Below, one piece after another: positions 7,300-17,083 of a stretch of DNA of 51,014 nt (positions are counted from its first letter, which is position 1; each line of letters begins with the position of its first letter). Source of the stretch: Sulfuricurvum kujiense DSM 16994 (GTDB lineage Bacteria > Campylobacterota > Campylobacteria > Campylobacterales > Sulfurimonadaceae); NCBI RefSeq assembly GCF_000183725.1, contig NC_014756.1:1-51014 (forward strand), given 5' to 3'. The translations under genes and the position numbers were made by a program. The notes under the pieces were generated by a model. The model searched no databases and was not told the DNA's origin. It saw only the letters and a program-made list of their open reading frames with translations.

Positions 7300-8888
7300 T
7301 GAGTTTTAAAAACATCGAAGCACTTGAAAAACGGTTATGGTCAGCAGCCGATGAGCTGCGTGCCAACTCCAATCTAACTGCATCAGAATATTCTCGTCCG
7401 GTATTGGGACTGATCTTTTTACGGTATGCTGAATATCGTTATCTGATAGCCAAAGAGGCGATCGAATCTACACAAACTTCCCGTCGTCGCGGAACGGATA
7501 TCAAAACTGCGATTCAAGCTGAGGGGGCAATGTATGTCCCCGATGTTGCATTGTTCGATAACCTCCTAAAACTTCCTGATGGAGCCGACATCGGACGTGC
7601 GATCAATGACGCGATGAAAGCACTCGAAGCCGAGAATGAAGCGATCCGTGATACCCTACCGAAAACTTATACTAAATTTGATAATGCTATCCTTATCACT
7701 CTCTTGAAAAACTTTGCGGGGATTCGTTTCGACATCGGTACGGATGTATTCGGGCGTATCTATGAGTATTTTCTCACGGAGTTTGCCAAGAGCGAAGGGC
7801 AAGGGGGCGGAGAGTTTTTTACCCCTGCGCATTTAGTACGTCTCATCACCGAGATCATCGAGCCCTATCACGGTAAAGTCTTCGACCCCGCGTGCGGAAG
7901 CGGCGGGATGTTCGTCTCAAGTGCGTCCTTTGTCGCCGAGCACAACCGGAACGCCAGCAGTGAGCTCTCGATCTTCGGTCAGGAAAAGACAGGAGATACC
8001 GTCCGTATCGCGAAACTCAATCTCGCAGTTCATGGGCTACAAGGGGATATTAAAGAGGGGAACTCCTACTACGAGGATATTCACCAATGCGCCGGACAGT
8101 TTGATTTTGTCATGGCAAATCCTCCTTTCAACGTCAACAACATCCAAAAAGAGCGAATAGCGGATGATAAAGCTCGTTTCCCATTTGGTATGCCCAACGT
8201 CGACAACGGCAACTATCTGTGGATACAGCTCTTTTACGCGAGTTTGAACGATACCGGTCGTGCCGGTTTCGTTATGGCAAACTCTGCGGCGGATGCCAGA
8301 GGAAGTGAGATGGAGATCCGCCGTCAGCTCACCCTTAGTGGCGGAGTGGATGTGATGGTTGCGATCAGTTCGAACTTCTTTTATACCGTGACGTTACCGT
8401 GTACGCTGTGGTTTTTGGACAAGGGCAAACCGCAATCTCGAAAAGATAAAGTTCTCTTTATCGATGCACGTCATATCTTTAAGCAGGTCACTCGATCGGT
8501 GCGTGATTACAGCTCTGAGCAGCTCAACTTTATCGCCGATATCGTTCGACTCTATCGGGGAGAAGCGACTGATGACACCTATAAAACCCACCATGAGGAT
8601 GAGCGCAACGACGGTGAGTATACGGTAGAGAGATTTTTCGCTGATGGGACGTATCAAGACATCGCGGGACTCTGTAAAGTTGCCACTATTGACGAGATCG
8701 CCGTGCAGGGGTACAGCCTCAATCCGGGGCGCTACGTAGGTGTCGCTGCAGGAGTAGAAGACGACGAGGAAGAATTTGCTATCCGACTCGAAACACTCCA
8801 AGAAGAGCTGGAAGTGCTTAATGCTGAAGCGCATGAACTGGAACGGCGAATTGCTGAGAATGTTGCTGAGATTTTGGCTACACGATGA
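7299..8888 (+). CDS. hsdM: type I restriction-modification methyltransferase subunit
   Basis: A 529-residue HsdM that transfers methyl groups from SAM to adenine. An N-terminal helical domain (about 1-150) is followed by [10 protein letters not shown], the SAM motif [10 protein letters not shown] (about 197-206) and catalytic NPPFN (about 274), then a C-terminal coiled region ([18 protein letters not shown]) that would contact HsdS. Its start overlaps the upstream degenerate paralogue (TAATG) and its stop overlaps hsdS (ATGA), so three subunit genes are translationally coupled. All expected motifs are intact. It is notably more GC-rich than the genes on both sides. Confidence 0.95.
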   Translation: MSFKNIEALEKRLWSAADELRANSNLTASEYSRPVLGLIFLRYAEYRYLIAKEAIESTQTSRRRGTDIKTAIQAEGAMYVPDVALFDNLLKLPDGADIGRAINDAMKALEAENEAIRDTLPKTYTKFDNAILITLLKNFAGIRFDIGTDVFGRIYEYFLTEFAKSEGQGGGEFFTPAHLVRLITEIIEPYHGKVFDPACGSGGMFVSSASFVAEHNRNASSELSIFGQEKTGDTVRIAKLNLAVHGLQGDIKEGNSYYEDIHQCAGQFDFVMANPPFNVNNIQKERIADDKARFPFGMPNVDNGNYLWIQLFYASLNDTGRAGFVMANSAADARGSEMEIRRQLTLSGGVDVMVAISSNFFYTVTLPCTLWFLDKGKPQSRKDKVLFIDARHIFKQVTRSVRDYSSEQLNFIADIVRLYRGEATDDTYKTHHEDERNDGEYTVERFFADGTYQDIAGLCKVATIDEIAVQGYSLNPGRYVGVAAGVEDDEEEFAIRLETLQEELEVLNAEAHELERRIAENVAEILATR

Positions 8889-10138
8889 GTAAAACTATTC
8901 AACTCGGAGATTACATTTGCACTCTAAAGGGTTTTGCTTTTAAAAGCCAATGGTATGAAAAAGATGGGCATCCTATTGTAAAAGTATCAGATTTTACAGA
9001 AAATTCTATAGATACATCGAAGCTTGTAAAAATCCCTTTTGAAGTAGCAGAAAAATATAAAAAATATTCATTAAAAACAAATGATATTGTGATTCAAACG
9101 GTAGGATCTTGGCCAAGTAATCCAGCATCAGTTGTTGGAAAAACTATTAAAGTTCCTTGTCAAGCTCATGGGTCTTTGCTGAATCAAAATGCTGTAATCA
9201 TTTATCCAGATAAAAATATTGATCAAAGCTATCTCTACTATGTGTTAAAAGATCAAAATTTTAAAGATTATATTGTTGGTACGGCACAAGGAGCTGCAAG
9301 TCAAGCAAGTATTACATTGGACGCTATAAAAGGCTTTGAATTAGAATTACCTGATCAAGAAGTTCAACAAAAAATTGCTTCTATCCTTTCTACTTACGAT
9401 GTCCTGATCGAAAACAATAACCGCCGTATCACGATCCTCGAAGAGATGGCACGTAGCCTCTATCGAGAATGGTTCGTCAAATTCCGATTTCCTGGTCATG
9501 AAGCGGTTGAAATGGTCGATTCGGAGTTGGGACAGATACCGAAGGGATGGGAAGTTTCTCCTCTTGAAAATTTATGTAGTCGTATTACTGATGGATCGCA
9601 TAAAAGTCCAAAATCAGTATTAGAAGGGTTTCCAATGGCTTCAGTAAAGGATATGCATGATTTCGGATTAAATGTTAATTCTTGCCGTAAGATTTCTAAG
9701 GAAGATTTTGATGACCTTGTCAGAAATGACTGCAAAGTGACAGCTAATGATATTTTGATTGCAAAGGACGGAAGTTATCTCAAACACACATTTGTAGTAG
9801 AAAAAGATCTCGATATCGCTTTGTTGTCTTCAATAGCAATGTTACGTCCTAATAATAAAATTAAATCACATTTTTTATCGTATTGTTTGAAAAGTCCAGA
9901 AGTTAAAGAAAGAATGAAACAGTGTGTCTCTGGTGTTGCGATACCCCGTATCATTTTACAGGACTTCAGAAACTTTAAAATTATAGTTCCAACAATAGAC
10001 ATACAAAAACAATGGAATAATTTGATTGAAGACAATATCCAGATGTGTTGGAATTTGATTAAGCAAAATAATTTATTGAAAACTCAGCGAGACATGCTCT
10101 TACCGAAGCTGATTTCGGGGAAACTTCAAATCACATGA
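8885..10138 (+). CDS. hsdS: type I restriction-modification specificity subunit
   Basis: A 417-residue HsdS with two target-recognition domains, each followed by a conserved helical spacer. TRD1 is about 5-165, ending [18 protein letters not shown] and then [22 protein letters not shown]2 is about 215-375, followed by the second helix ending [20 protein letters not shown]. It sets the bipartite recognition sequence, which cannot be read from the protein. TRD regions are AT-rich while the central conserved region is GC-rich like hsdM, which suggests TRD exchange by recombination. The stop overlaps the HNH gene as ATGA. Confidence 0.95.
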   Translation: MSKTIQLGDYICTLKGFAFKSQWYEKDGHPIVKVSDFTENSIDTSKLVKIPFEVAEKYKKYSLKTNDIVIQTVGSWPSNPASVVGKTIKVPCQAHGSLLNQNAVIIYPDKNIDQSYLYYVLKDQNFKDYIVGTAQGAASQASITLDAIKGFELELPDQEVQQKIASILSTYDVLIENNNRRITILEEMARSLYREWFVKFRFPGHEAVEMVDSELGQIPKGWEVSPLENLCSRITDGSHKSPKSVLEGFPMASVKDMHDFGLNVNSCRKISKEDFDDLVRNDCKVTANDILIAKDGSYLKHTFVVEKDLDIALLSSIAMLRPNNKIKSHFLSYCLKSPEVKERMKQCVSGVAIPRIILQDFRNFKIIVPTIDIQKQWNNLIEDNIQMCWNLIKQNNLLKTQRDMLLPKLISGKLQIT

Positions 10139-11682
10139 AACGACGTGATAATTTTACACAGAAGACTATTGAAATTCTTAAAACAAGAGTCGCGCATAGA
10201 TGTTCAAATCCAAATTGCAGAATTGTAACTGCAGGTCCAACAACAGATATTGGCAAAGTAAATATTATAGGAGAAGCAGCTCATTTATATGCAGCAGCAC
10301 CAGGTGGTCCAAGGTATGATTCAACAATGTCTCCTGATAAAAGAAAATCTATAGAAAATGCTATTTGGCTTTGTTCAAATTGTTCAGATTTGATTGATAA
10401 AGATCCTGATGCCTATCCTATTGAGTTGCTGAATGAGTGGAAACAAAGGGCTGAACAGTTGGCTTTAGAAGAATTAGGAAAAAAGTTGCCTGATAAATTT
10501 GACGCGATTAATACTTTGACAACTGCAATGACAGGAACATGTAATAAATCTATACCAGATATGCTAAGGAACGTGTCTGTTGCATCAGCAAATTATTTAC
10601 ATCAATTAGATCCTAGACTTCGTATCGATGTAGCTTATCAAAATAAGACTACTATTTATACTTTCTTCCAACATGGGGAAGAGCCAGTCGATCTCAATGT
10701 AAAATTTTCAATTGATGAAAAACATGAATCGCATAATAATTTTGAGGAAATGTTCAATTACGGCAAACCTATAGAATTAGCCGTTAAAAATTTTGAATTA
10801 AGCGGGTCGCCAATTTTCGATACGTTATTGTCAGATTTTAATGCTGGAACAATATCGGTAAGGCCTGAAAGTATTAATGCAAATATGAAGATATGGTTGT
10901 CAAAAGACCATAAGATGCCCTTCTTTATGGATGATGTCCGTGGAGAAATTTTTCGCGGCACGAAAGCGTTATATTTCACTGGAACTTCATGTAATGGACT
11001 GTTTCAGTTTGAAGTTCACGTCGGAAAAGAAGGAGGGATCTCCTCTTTTTCATTCGGAATAGATTTTTCACAATGGATAGGCTCAGATATTCTACGGCTA
11101 CCCTATTTCACAAAAATCTATGACTTTATGGAATGTATAAATGATAGTTGGTCTATAAACGGTATTATGGAAATCAATGGAGAGAAGCTTTTCGAAGCTA
11201 CGCAGGAAAGTACCGTCAGCAATATGGCATTACGAGAAATCTTTATTCCATTAAGATATATCGCAATGGTTAGAAAGTTTGCAGATTATTTGAAAATCAA
11301 TTTAACATTTCAAGAAATACGTCTTTCGAAAGATCTTTATGATCTATTGGATCGGTTTGAGATGGCAGTCACACAGACAATAATGAAACCTCCTTTTCTA
11401 TCTAATCCTAGTACGGTGATGCATATTGAATCTGAAGAAAATTTAGAAAATTTAAGAAAATCATTTTTAGATGAAGAACCTACTTCTGTTACAATAGAAC
11501 AGCAGACTGAAGTTGTGGAATTATTCAATCAAAAAGTTCCAATGCCAGTGATGAGACATGTATTTACAAGCGTATTTCCAAAATTAGAACGAAAAATTGA
11601 TGATTTAACTATTGGTGATCATGTGAAAGTAGAGTTTATACCCGCAGAAGAATGCGAATACTATATTGAATTGATTGAATAG
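10135..11682 (+). CDS. HNH-type nuclease protein coupled to hsdS
   Basis: A 515-residue protein whose first 120 residues fit the HNH family with CxxPNC, GEAAHLYAAAPGGPRYD, IENAIWLCSNC and LIDKD, ending in a WKQRAEQLA helix. The paired CxxxxC and CxxC would bind a structural zinc. The usual histidine after the last cysteine is replaced by serine (CSDLID), so activity is uncertain. The remaining about 390 residues are mixed alpha/beta with no family I recognise and could be a sensing or effector domain. The ATGA overlap with hsdS makes it the last gene of the restriction operon. A role as an accessory nuclease is inferred. Confidence 0.7.
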   Translation: MKRRDNFTQKTIEILKTRVAHRCSNPNCRIVTAGPTTDIGKVNIIGEAAHLYAAAPGGPRYDSTMSPDKRKSIENAIWLCSNCSDLIDKDPDAYPIELLNEWKQRAEQLALEELGKKLPDKFDAINTLTTAMTGTCNKSIPDMLRNVSVASANYLHQLDPRLRIDVAYQNKTTIYTFFQHGEEPVDLNVKFSIDEKHESHNNFEEMFNYGKPIELAVKNFELSGSPIFDTLLSDFNAGTISVRPESINANMKIWLSKDHKMPFFMDDVRGEIFRGTKALYFTGTSCNGLFQFEVHVGKEGGISSFSFGIDFSQWIGSDILRLPYFTKIYDFMECINDSWSINGIMEINGEKLFEATQESTVSNMALREIFIPLRYIAMVRKFADYLKINLTFQEIRLSKDLYDLLDRFEMAVTQTIMKPPFLSNPSTVMHIESEENLENLRKSFLDEEPTSVTIEQQTEVVELFNQKVPMPVMRHVFTSVFPKLERKIDDLTIGDHVKVEFIPAEECEYYIELIE

Positions 11683-11684
11683 GA

Positions 11685-11697
11685 GCGCCTGAGGCGC
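11685..11697 (+). terminator. short hairpin after the HNH gene
   Basis: GCGCC-TGA-GGCGC immediately follows the stop codon and is followed by ACCTTATTATTT. The stem is only five GC pairs and the T-run is broken, so it is a modest terminator for the restriction operon. It may also slow transcripts arriving from the opposite 43-residue gene. Confidence 0.5.
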
Positions 11698-11703
11698 ACC
11701 TTA

Positions 11704-11835
11704 TTATTTCCCTTTCTTCGTTTGACTAAGGGCGCTAGCAGCGACTGATTTACAGGCTTTGCTTGCAGAAGGGCTTTTCAGCACTTTTGATGCTGTAGAA
11801 GCTACATTAGAGGATGTCTGCTTTTTATTTGCCAT
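11704..11835 (-). CDS. small conserved defence-associated-type protein (43 residues)
   Basis: ATG at 11835 follows the clear ribosome site AAAGGAGACACC. The peptide is MANKKQTSSNVASTASKVL..., then PSASKACKSVAASALSQTK, rich in Ser, Ala and Lys. From memory it resembles a widespread short family that begins with KQTSSxVASxASxVL and contains SLAGSALSQ, often seen near defence genes or phage remnants and lacking a known function. It is followed at its 5' side by the 104-residue membrane protein, transcribed in the same direction. Confidence 0.65.
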   Translation of the reverse strand: MANKKQTSSNVASTASKVLKSPSASKACKSVAASALSQTKKGK

Positions 11836-11868
11836 GGTGTCTCCTTTCATAAGATGTGTTTTACGTTA

Positions 11869-12183
11869 TCAGCGTGAAAAATTTAGATCGATGAAACCGA
11901 TTTGATCGAGAATGTAAACTACTGCTCCGGCTATTAGAAACGAAAGTATCCAGTAATACTCCATCAAGAACAGATACCCTACTAAAAACATCGCAGGGAT
12001 AGCGATCCATTTGATCGCTTCGGCGGTATGACGCTTCCGCTGTCGATAAGTATCCGTCAGATCAAAACGGAGTATGTACCACACGATCCCTCCGACAATC
12101 ATCAGTAAAAGTACCCACCAGTAGTTTTCAACCAGCGGCGCAACCATGGCTTTTAATATATCAGTTGTATTGATAGTAAGCAT
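11869..12183 (-). CDS. small membrane protein
   Basis: A 104-residue protein with about three to four hydrophobic segments: WWVLLLMIVGGIVWYIL, then a basic loop (DLTDTYRQRKRHTAEAIKW), IAIPAMFLVGYLFL, and WILSFLIAGAVVYIL. It is divergent from the XRE-ImmA gene and upstream of the 43-residue gene on the same strand, 33 bp away, so both probably share the divergent region 12184-12326. The family is not recognised. Membrane effectors occur in defence loci, but nothing here proves that role. Confidence 0.6.
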   Translation of the reverse strand: MLTINTTDILKAMVAPLVENYWWVLLLMIVGGIVWYILRFDLTDTYRQRKRHTAEAIKWIAIPAMFLVGYLFLMEYYWILSFLIAGAVVYILDQIGFIDLNFSR

Positions 12184-12204
12184 TTAAAAACTCCATTTGT
12201 GAAA

Positions 12205-12247
12205 TAGGTTTACAAATATACAATAAAATTCTTAAAATGTAAACCTA
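12205..12247. promoter_or_regulatory. 10-bp inverted repeat operator in the divergent region
   Basis: TAGGTTTACA (12205-12214) and TGTAAACCTA (12238-12247) form a perfect inverted repeat spaced by 23 bp. The core GTTTACA/TGTAAAC is also contained in the palindrome at 12296-12312. Position between the membrane gene and the XRE regulator suggests binding by that regulator. Confidence 0.6.
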
Positions 12248-12295
12248 TTCAGCCGATATGAAGTTGTTTCGATTTACAATTTACAAGATAGTCAT

Positions 12296-12312
12296 CATGG
12301 TTGTAAACCATG
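12296..12312. promoter_or_regulatory. palindromic operator before the XRE-ImmA gene
   Basis: CATGGTT-GTA-AACCATG is an inverted repeat with seven-base arms, only 15 bp upstream of the chosen start (12327). It shares GTAAACC with the outer repeat at 12205-12247. It would cover the leader or core promoter and is a natural autorepression site. Confidence 0.55.
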
Positions 12313-12326
12313 GGAGGAGTGATAGA

Positions 12327-13391
12327 ATGTTTGGAGAGCGTATAGCGCGGGCGCGTAAAACCGCCGGCTTATCATTACGTGGATTGGCAGATCAAGTGGG
12401 TGTTTCTCAGACAGCCATAGCAAAATATGAAAAAAATCAGATTCACCCCGATTCGCAGATGCTTTTAAAACTATCTCAGGCTTTAGGGGTAAAGAGCGGG
12501 TATTTTTTCCGTCAACAAAGCGTAACCCTTTCAAAACCGGAGTATCGTAAAAAAAGCTCAATATCTCAAAAACAGCTGGATATCATCGAGGGGAAAATTT
12601 TGGATCAAATCGAACGCCGTTTAGAGCTCGAAGCGTTGTTTCCAAAATCCCCTGTACACCCTTTTGCTTTGGTTGAGGGATTGCCTTCTGTGATTGGGTC
12701 ATATGAGGATATCGAAGCAATCGCTGAAGCGGTGCGTAATGAATGGAAACTTGGGATGAATCCTATCCCTGAACTGATCGACGTTTTGGAGAGTCATGGA
12801 ATCCGTGTGTTTCAGGTTGAGGATGATGGTGATGGTAAATTTGATGGTCTAATGGCACATGTTGGGGAACATCCTGTAGTCGTGATATCCTCAAAATGGT
12901 CGGGAGATCGACAACGATTTACAATGGCGCATGAATTAGGACATTTGTTAATGCACGGACGACTCAATGAGGGATTAAACGAAGAAAAGGCGTGTCATCG
13001 ATTTGCGGGGGCATTGTTAGTGCCTAAAGTAGCAGTTCAAGATGAGCTGGGGACGTTTCGAACCAAGTTGGAGTATCGGGAGCTGTTGTTGTTGAAACAG
13101 GAGTACGGTATTTCGATGTCTGCGGCATTACGTCGGGCATATGATTTAGGGATTATTAAAGAGAGTTATTACAAACATGTGGTGATCGATTTTTCTCAGC
13201 GCGGTTGGCGTAAAAATGAGCCTTATCCTACCAAGCAAGAAGAGTCCCACCACTTCACTCAGCTGATTTTTCATGCATTGGCGGAAGAGTATATCGGAGA
13301 GTCCAAAGCGGCCGATTTGATGAATATGAGCGTCATGGATTTTTACCATCTCCGAATGATAGAGAGCAACGGTGCGTCTGTTCATCAGTGA
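12327..13391 (+). CDS. XRE-family regulator with ImmA/IrrE metallopeptidase domain
   Basis: The start at ATG 12327 is chosen because GGGAGGAG lies just upstream; the longer frame from 12258 would run through the operators. The 354-residue product has an N-terminal HTH (about 5-60, with LRGLADQVGVSQTAIAKYE) and a zinc-peptidase domain with AHELGHLLMHG (HExxH near residue 201). Proteins of this design sense stress or act as antitoxins; ImmA-type members cleave repressors. It overlaps the PIN-domain gene by 20 bp, so the two likely form one regulated pair, placed inside the type I restriction locus directly before hsdR. Confidence 0.88.
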   Translation: MFGERIARARKTAGLSLRGLADQVGVSQTAIAKYEKNQIHPDSQMLLKLSQALGVKSGYFFRQQSVTLSKPEYRKKSSISQKQLDIIEGKILDQIERRLELEALFPKSPVHPFALVEGLPSVIGSYEDIEAIAEAVRNEWKLGMNPIPELIDVLESHGIRVFQVEDDGDGKFDGLMAHVGEHPVVVISSKWSGDRQRFTMAHELGHLLMHGRLNEGLNEEKACHRFAGALLVPKVAVQDELGTFRTKLEYRELLLLKQEYGISMSAALRRAYDLGIIKESYYKHVVIDFSQRGWRKNEPYPTKQEESHHFTQLIFHALAEEYIGESKAADLMNMSVMDFYHLRMIESNGASVHQ

Positions 13392-13881
13392 TACGAATAT
13401 CTTTATAGATTTAACCACTTGTGGATTAATCACTCAGATGTTTCAGCTTCCCTATGAATTTGCAGTGCCGGACATGCTTTATTTTGAAGAGCTTTCTGAA
13501 AATCATGGAGAGTTACCTGCGTATGGATTGCAGATCATGACGGTCAATGAAGAATATACGATGTATGCCGCTGGTTTGCAAAGTATTTATCCACAAACCG
13601 GACCAAATGATCTATTGGCTTTGTCGCTTGCAAAACAGGAGAATGCTCCTTTGATTAGCGGTGATGGTGCTTTGCGGATTGCAGCTAAAAAAGAGGGTGT
13701 CGATGTCAAAGGGACATTGTGGGTGATGGAAGAGTTCGTAAGGCATGGCATGATTACTATTCATGAGGCTGAAGAAGCATTTGAACGTATGAAGCGGTAT
13801 CAGCGATTTTTACCATGGAATGAAATTAACGCATTATTGAGACGACTGCACGAAGAATTTAATCAAAGCGAGAAGCTATGA
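13372..13881 (+). CDS. PIN-domain protein, probable toxin partner of the XRE-ImmA protein
   Basis: A 169-residue PIN-type nuclease candidate with a GTG start inside the preceding gene. Acidic residues are placed as expected: SDTNIFIDL (D7, D13), YFEELSE near 39, GPNDLLAL near 79 and SGDGALRI near 98. Such metal-dependent RNases are the toxins of many bacterial pairs. The 20-bp overlap upstream and the ATGA overlap with hsdR downstream couple its translation to both. The C-terminal helical tail of about 40 residues is longer than in typical VapC. Toxin role is inferred. Confidence 0.78.
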   Translation: MRLFISDTNIFIDLTTCGLITQMFQLPYEFAVPDMLYFEELSENHGELPAYGLQIMTVNEEYTMYAAGLQSIYPQTGPNDLLALSLAKQENAPLISGDGALRIAAKKEGVDVKGTLWVMEEFVRHGMITIHEAEEAFERMKRYQRFLPWNEINALLRRLHEEFNQSEKL

Positions 13882-16800
13882 GCTACACCGAAGATTCGAT
13901 CGTTGAGCAAAGCGCACTAAGTATCTTTCAAGAGATGCAATGGCAAAATCTAAATGTCTACAAAGAAGACTTCGGTGAAAACGGAACATTGGGACGTTTT
14001 AATCGTAGCGAAGTCGTTCTCCGTCCGCGACTCCTCCATGCTCTCGAAAAATTAAATCCCGCTATTTCTAAAACCTCCCTCTCTGAAGCTGCTGATATGA
14101 TTATGCGGGATCGTTCCGCTATGAGCCCGATCGCAGCAAATCAAGAGGTCTATAAAATCATCAAAGACGGTTTGAAGCTGAGCGTCCATAATGACGAGGG
14201 GGAAAGCGAAGATGTGACCCTTCGTGTGATCGACTGGGAACAGCCGAAAGAGAATGATTTTCTGCTGTGTTCACAGTTTTGGATCATGGGGGAAACTCAG
14301 CCTAAACGGGCGGATTTGATCGGATTTGTGAACGGACTCCCACTCGTATTTATAGAACTCAAATCATCACATGCCAAACTCTCTAAAGCCTATAACGAAA
14401 ATCTAAAAGATTATAAATCATCTATCCCTCAGCTTTTTTGGTATAACCAGCTCATTATCCTCTCGAACGGTATTGCTTCTAAGATAGGGACGGTTTCGAG
14501 CAGCTGGGAACATTTCAGCGAATGGAAAAAAATCGAGCGAGAGGATGAGCCGCGACGGGTTAGTTTGGAAGTGATATTACGTGGAACCTGCGAGAAAAAC
14601 CGCTTGCTTGATTTGATCGAAAATTTCACACTCTATATCACGAAAAAAGAGACCGTCAAGATCGTTGCAAAATACCATCAGTTCCTCGGTGTCAATCAAT
14701 CATTGAAAGGTATAAAGCATATCAAGGAGATCGAAGGAAAACTCGGGGTGTTCTGGCACACACAGGGGAGTGGAAAAAGCTTTTCTATGACATTTTTTGC
14801 TCAGAAAATCTTTCGTAAGATTCCGGGTAACTGGACGTTTGTTATCGTGACTGATCGCAGTGATTTAGATGATCAGATATACAAAGGGTTTCACAGTGCA
14901 GGTGTATTGGCAGAAGAGTGTCAAGCAGATTCAGGGGATGATTTGCGACGTCTACTCAGCGAAGATCACCGATTTGTCTTTACCCTCATTCAAAAATTCC
15001 GTGCACCTCTTGGTGAGACGTATCCACTGTTATCAGAGCGTGATGATGTTATTGTCATTACCGATGAAGCCCACCGCAGCCAGTACTCATCCATGGCGAT
15101 GAATATGCGTTCTGCATTGCCAAAAGCATCTTTTATTGCATTTACAGGGACACCATTGCTATCAGGGGAAGAGAGAACCAAAGAGGTATTTGGTGATTAT
15201 GTGAGCGTATACAATTTTTCCGATGCAGTTGAAGATGGCGCGACGTTACCGCTCTATTATGAAAACCGTGTTCCCGAAGTAGGATTGAAGCGCGATGATT
15301 TGGGCGATGCGATTCTCGAACTCCTAGATGAGGCTGATCTGAGTGATGAACAAGAGTCGAAGATGGAGAGAGAATTTGCCAGTGCCTATCATATCATCAC
15401 TCGCAAAGAGCGGCTAGAGACGATTGCCCATGATATCGTAGAGCATTTCATGGGGCGAGAGTATATGGGTAAAGCGATGACAGTCTCTATTGATAAACCC
15501 ACCGCGATCAAGATGTATGATTTGGTACAGATAGCGTGGAAAGCAAAAATAGAGCAGCTCGAAGCCGAATCAAAAACGGCAAGAGGCAGTGTATTATCTA
15601 AGCTGCAAAATGACATCGAGTATATGCGTCAAACGGATATGGCAGTTGTCGTGTCGGGTGGTGCAGGTGAAGAAGATCGACTGCGTTCACGTGGTGTAGA
15701 AATAGCACCGCACCGATACCGGATGGAGCATGAAAGGCTTGATGAGAAATTCAAAGATCCCGATGATCAGTTGCGTATCGTATTTGTATGCGCTATGTGG
15801 CTGACTGGATTTGATGCCCCTGCTGTTTCGACACTCTACCTCGATAAACCGCTTAAAAGTCATACCCTAATGCAGGCGATAGCACGAGCTAATCGACTTT
15901 TCCCCGGTAAGCCTAATGGTCAGGTTGTCGATTACATCAGTATATTTGGAGCACTGAGAGAAGCTCTGGGGCTGTATGGTGCAACATTGGACGGATCAAA
16001 GATTGATCTTCCGGCTATTGATAAAGAACGTTTGTATGAAGCGCTAATGGTTGCGATGTCCGAAGCTAAAAACTTTTTAGACGATCAAGGTGTTTCGTTG
16101 CAGGCTATTATTAATGCGACGCAACTTGAAAAGCTTCGATTGCTCGATGCTGCCAGTGAAATGATGCAAGAGCCATCAAATAAAGAAACATTTACATCCT
16201 ATCTGCGTCAAATCAATCGTATCTTCAAAGGAATCTTACCGGATGTACGCGCGGAAGCGTTTATAGCAGAGCGTGTAGCGATCAATGTCATCTATCAACA
16301 AATGCGGTTGAAGGCGGGTGAAGACATTGATGATGAAGAGGTAATGCAGGTTCTACGTGATAGAGTTAACTTGTTATTAGACGATGCCATTGAAACCGTA
16401 GAGATCAAATCGTATCTTCCGTCTCCGGTCAATATTTCTCAGATCGATTTTGAAGCACTAATGAAGATGTTAGAACAGATGGCTTCACCGACACGATCCG
16501 AAGCGGAACGACTTAAGAATATTATTGAGCGAAAATTGAACGTTATGATCGAGCAAAACAGTTCACGTTTGGATCTCAAAGAAAAGTTCCAAGAGTTGGT
16601 AGAGCGGTATAACCTCGGAGCGGCTAATGCCGAAGTCTTTTTCGAAGAGTTGAAACGCTTTATCAAAGAAGAACTTAATCCTGAAGAGAGACGTGCCGCG
16701 CGAGAAGAATTAAGTGAAGAAGAGTTGGCGATTTTTGATTTGATTGCATCGGGTGTTGAACTTACCGAAAAAGAGCGTAAAGAAGTTAAAAAAGTAGCTC

Positions 16801-17000
16801 ACGATTTGTTAGAGACACTGAAACTCCTTTTGGTCATCGACTGGCGGAAGAAGCAACAAACTAAAGCGAAAGTACGATTGACGATCGAAGAGGTTCTGGA
16901 TCGCTTGCCACAAAAGTATGATGAAGAGTTATGGCCACGATCGGTTGAGATGGTGTATCAGCATGTATTTGATAGTTTTGGCGGATTGAGGGCGTCGTAA
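13878..17000 (+). CDS. hsdR: type I restriction endonuclease/translocase subunit
   Basis: A 1040-residue HsdR, full length for the family. The nuclease domain has RADLIGFVNGLPLVFIELKS (about 144-162, PD-(D/E)XK type). The motor has Walker A TQGSGKS (about 295-301), DEAH (ITDEAHRSQ, about 395), FTGTPLL, and motif VI QAIARANR (about 666). A C-terminal helical region (RLKNIIERKLNVMIEQNSS onward) would bind the methylase complex. It cuts unmodified DNA after ATP-driven translocation. It is separated from hsdMS by about 3.7 kb and starts within the PIN gene stop (ATGA), so its expression depends on the XRE-PIN transcript. Confidence 0.95.
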   Translation: MSYTEDSIVEQSALSIFQEMQWQNLNVYKEDFGENGTLGRFNRSEVVLRPRLLHALEKLNPAISKTSLSEAADMIMRDRSAMSPIAANQEVYKIIKDGLKLSVHNDEGESEDVTLRVIDWEQPKENDFLLCSQFWIMGETQPKRADLIGFVNGLPLVFIELKSSHAKLSKAYNENLKDYKSSIPQLFWYNQLIILSNGIASKIGTVSSSWEHFSEWKKIEREDEPRRVSLEVILRGTCEKNRLLDLIENFTLYITKKETVKIVAKYHQFLGVNQSLKGIKHIKEIEGKLGVFWHTQGSGKSFSMTFFAQKIFRKIPGNWTFVIVTDRSDLDDQIYKGFHSAGVLAEECQADSGDDLRRLLSEDHRFVFTLIQKFRAPLGETYPLLSERDDVIVITDEAHRSQYSSMAMNMRSALPKASFIAFTGTPLLSGEERTKEVFGDYVSVYNFSDAVEDGATLPLYYENRVPEVGLKRDDLGDAILELLDEADLSDEQESKMEREFASAYHIITRKERLETIAHDIVEHFMGREYMGKAMTVSIDKPTAIKMYDLVQIAWKAKIEQLEAESKTARGSVLSKLQNDIEYMRQTDMAVVVSGGAGEEDRLRSRGVEIAPHRYRMEHERLDEKFKDPDDQLRIVFVCAMWLTGFDAPAVSTLYLDKPLKSHTLMQAIARANRLFPGKPNGQVVDYISIFGALREALGLYGATLDGSKIDLPAIDKERLYEALMVAMSEAKNFLDDQGVSLQAIINATQLEKLRLLDAASEMMQEPSNKETFTSYLRQINRIFKGILPDVRAEAFIAERVAINVIYQQMRLKAGEDIDDEEVMQVLRDRVNLLLDDAIETVEIKSYLPSPVNISQIDFEALMKMLEQMASPTRSEAERLKNIIERKLNVMIEQNSSRLDLKEKFQELVERYNLGAANAEVFFEELKRFIKEELNPEERRAAREELSEEELAIFDLIASGVELTEKERKEVKKVAHDLLETLKLLLVIDWRKKQQTKAKVRLTIEEVLDRLPQKYDEELWPRSVEMVYQHVFDSFGGLRAS

Positions 17001-17083
17001 TTATGGTCAATATAAGCTTTATGTATATAGCCTAGAATTTAGGACTGTGTGCACGGAATGATTTTTTTAAAAAGGTAAAATGT

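Noticed and set aside
12258-12326. Longer start for the XRE-ImmA gene
   Set aside because: It would translate through the operator palindrome; GGGAGGAG supports the start at 12327, right before the HTH.
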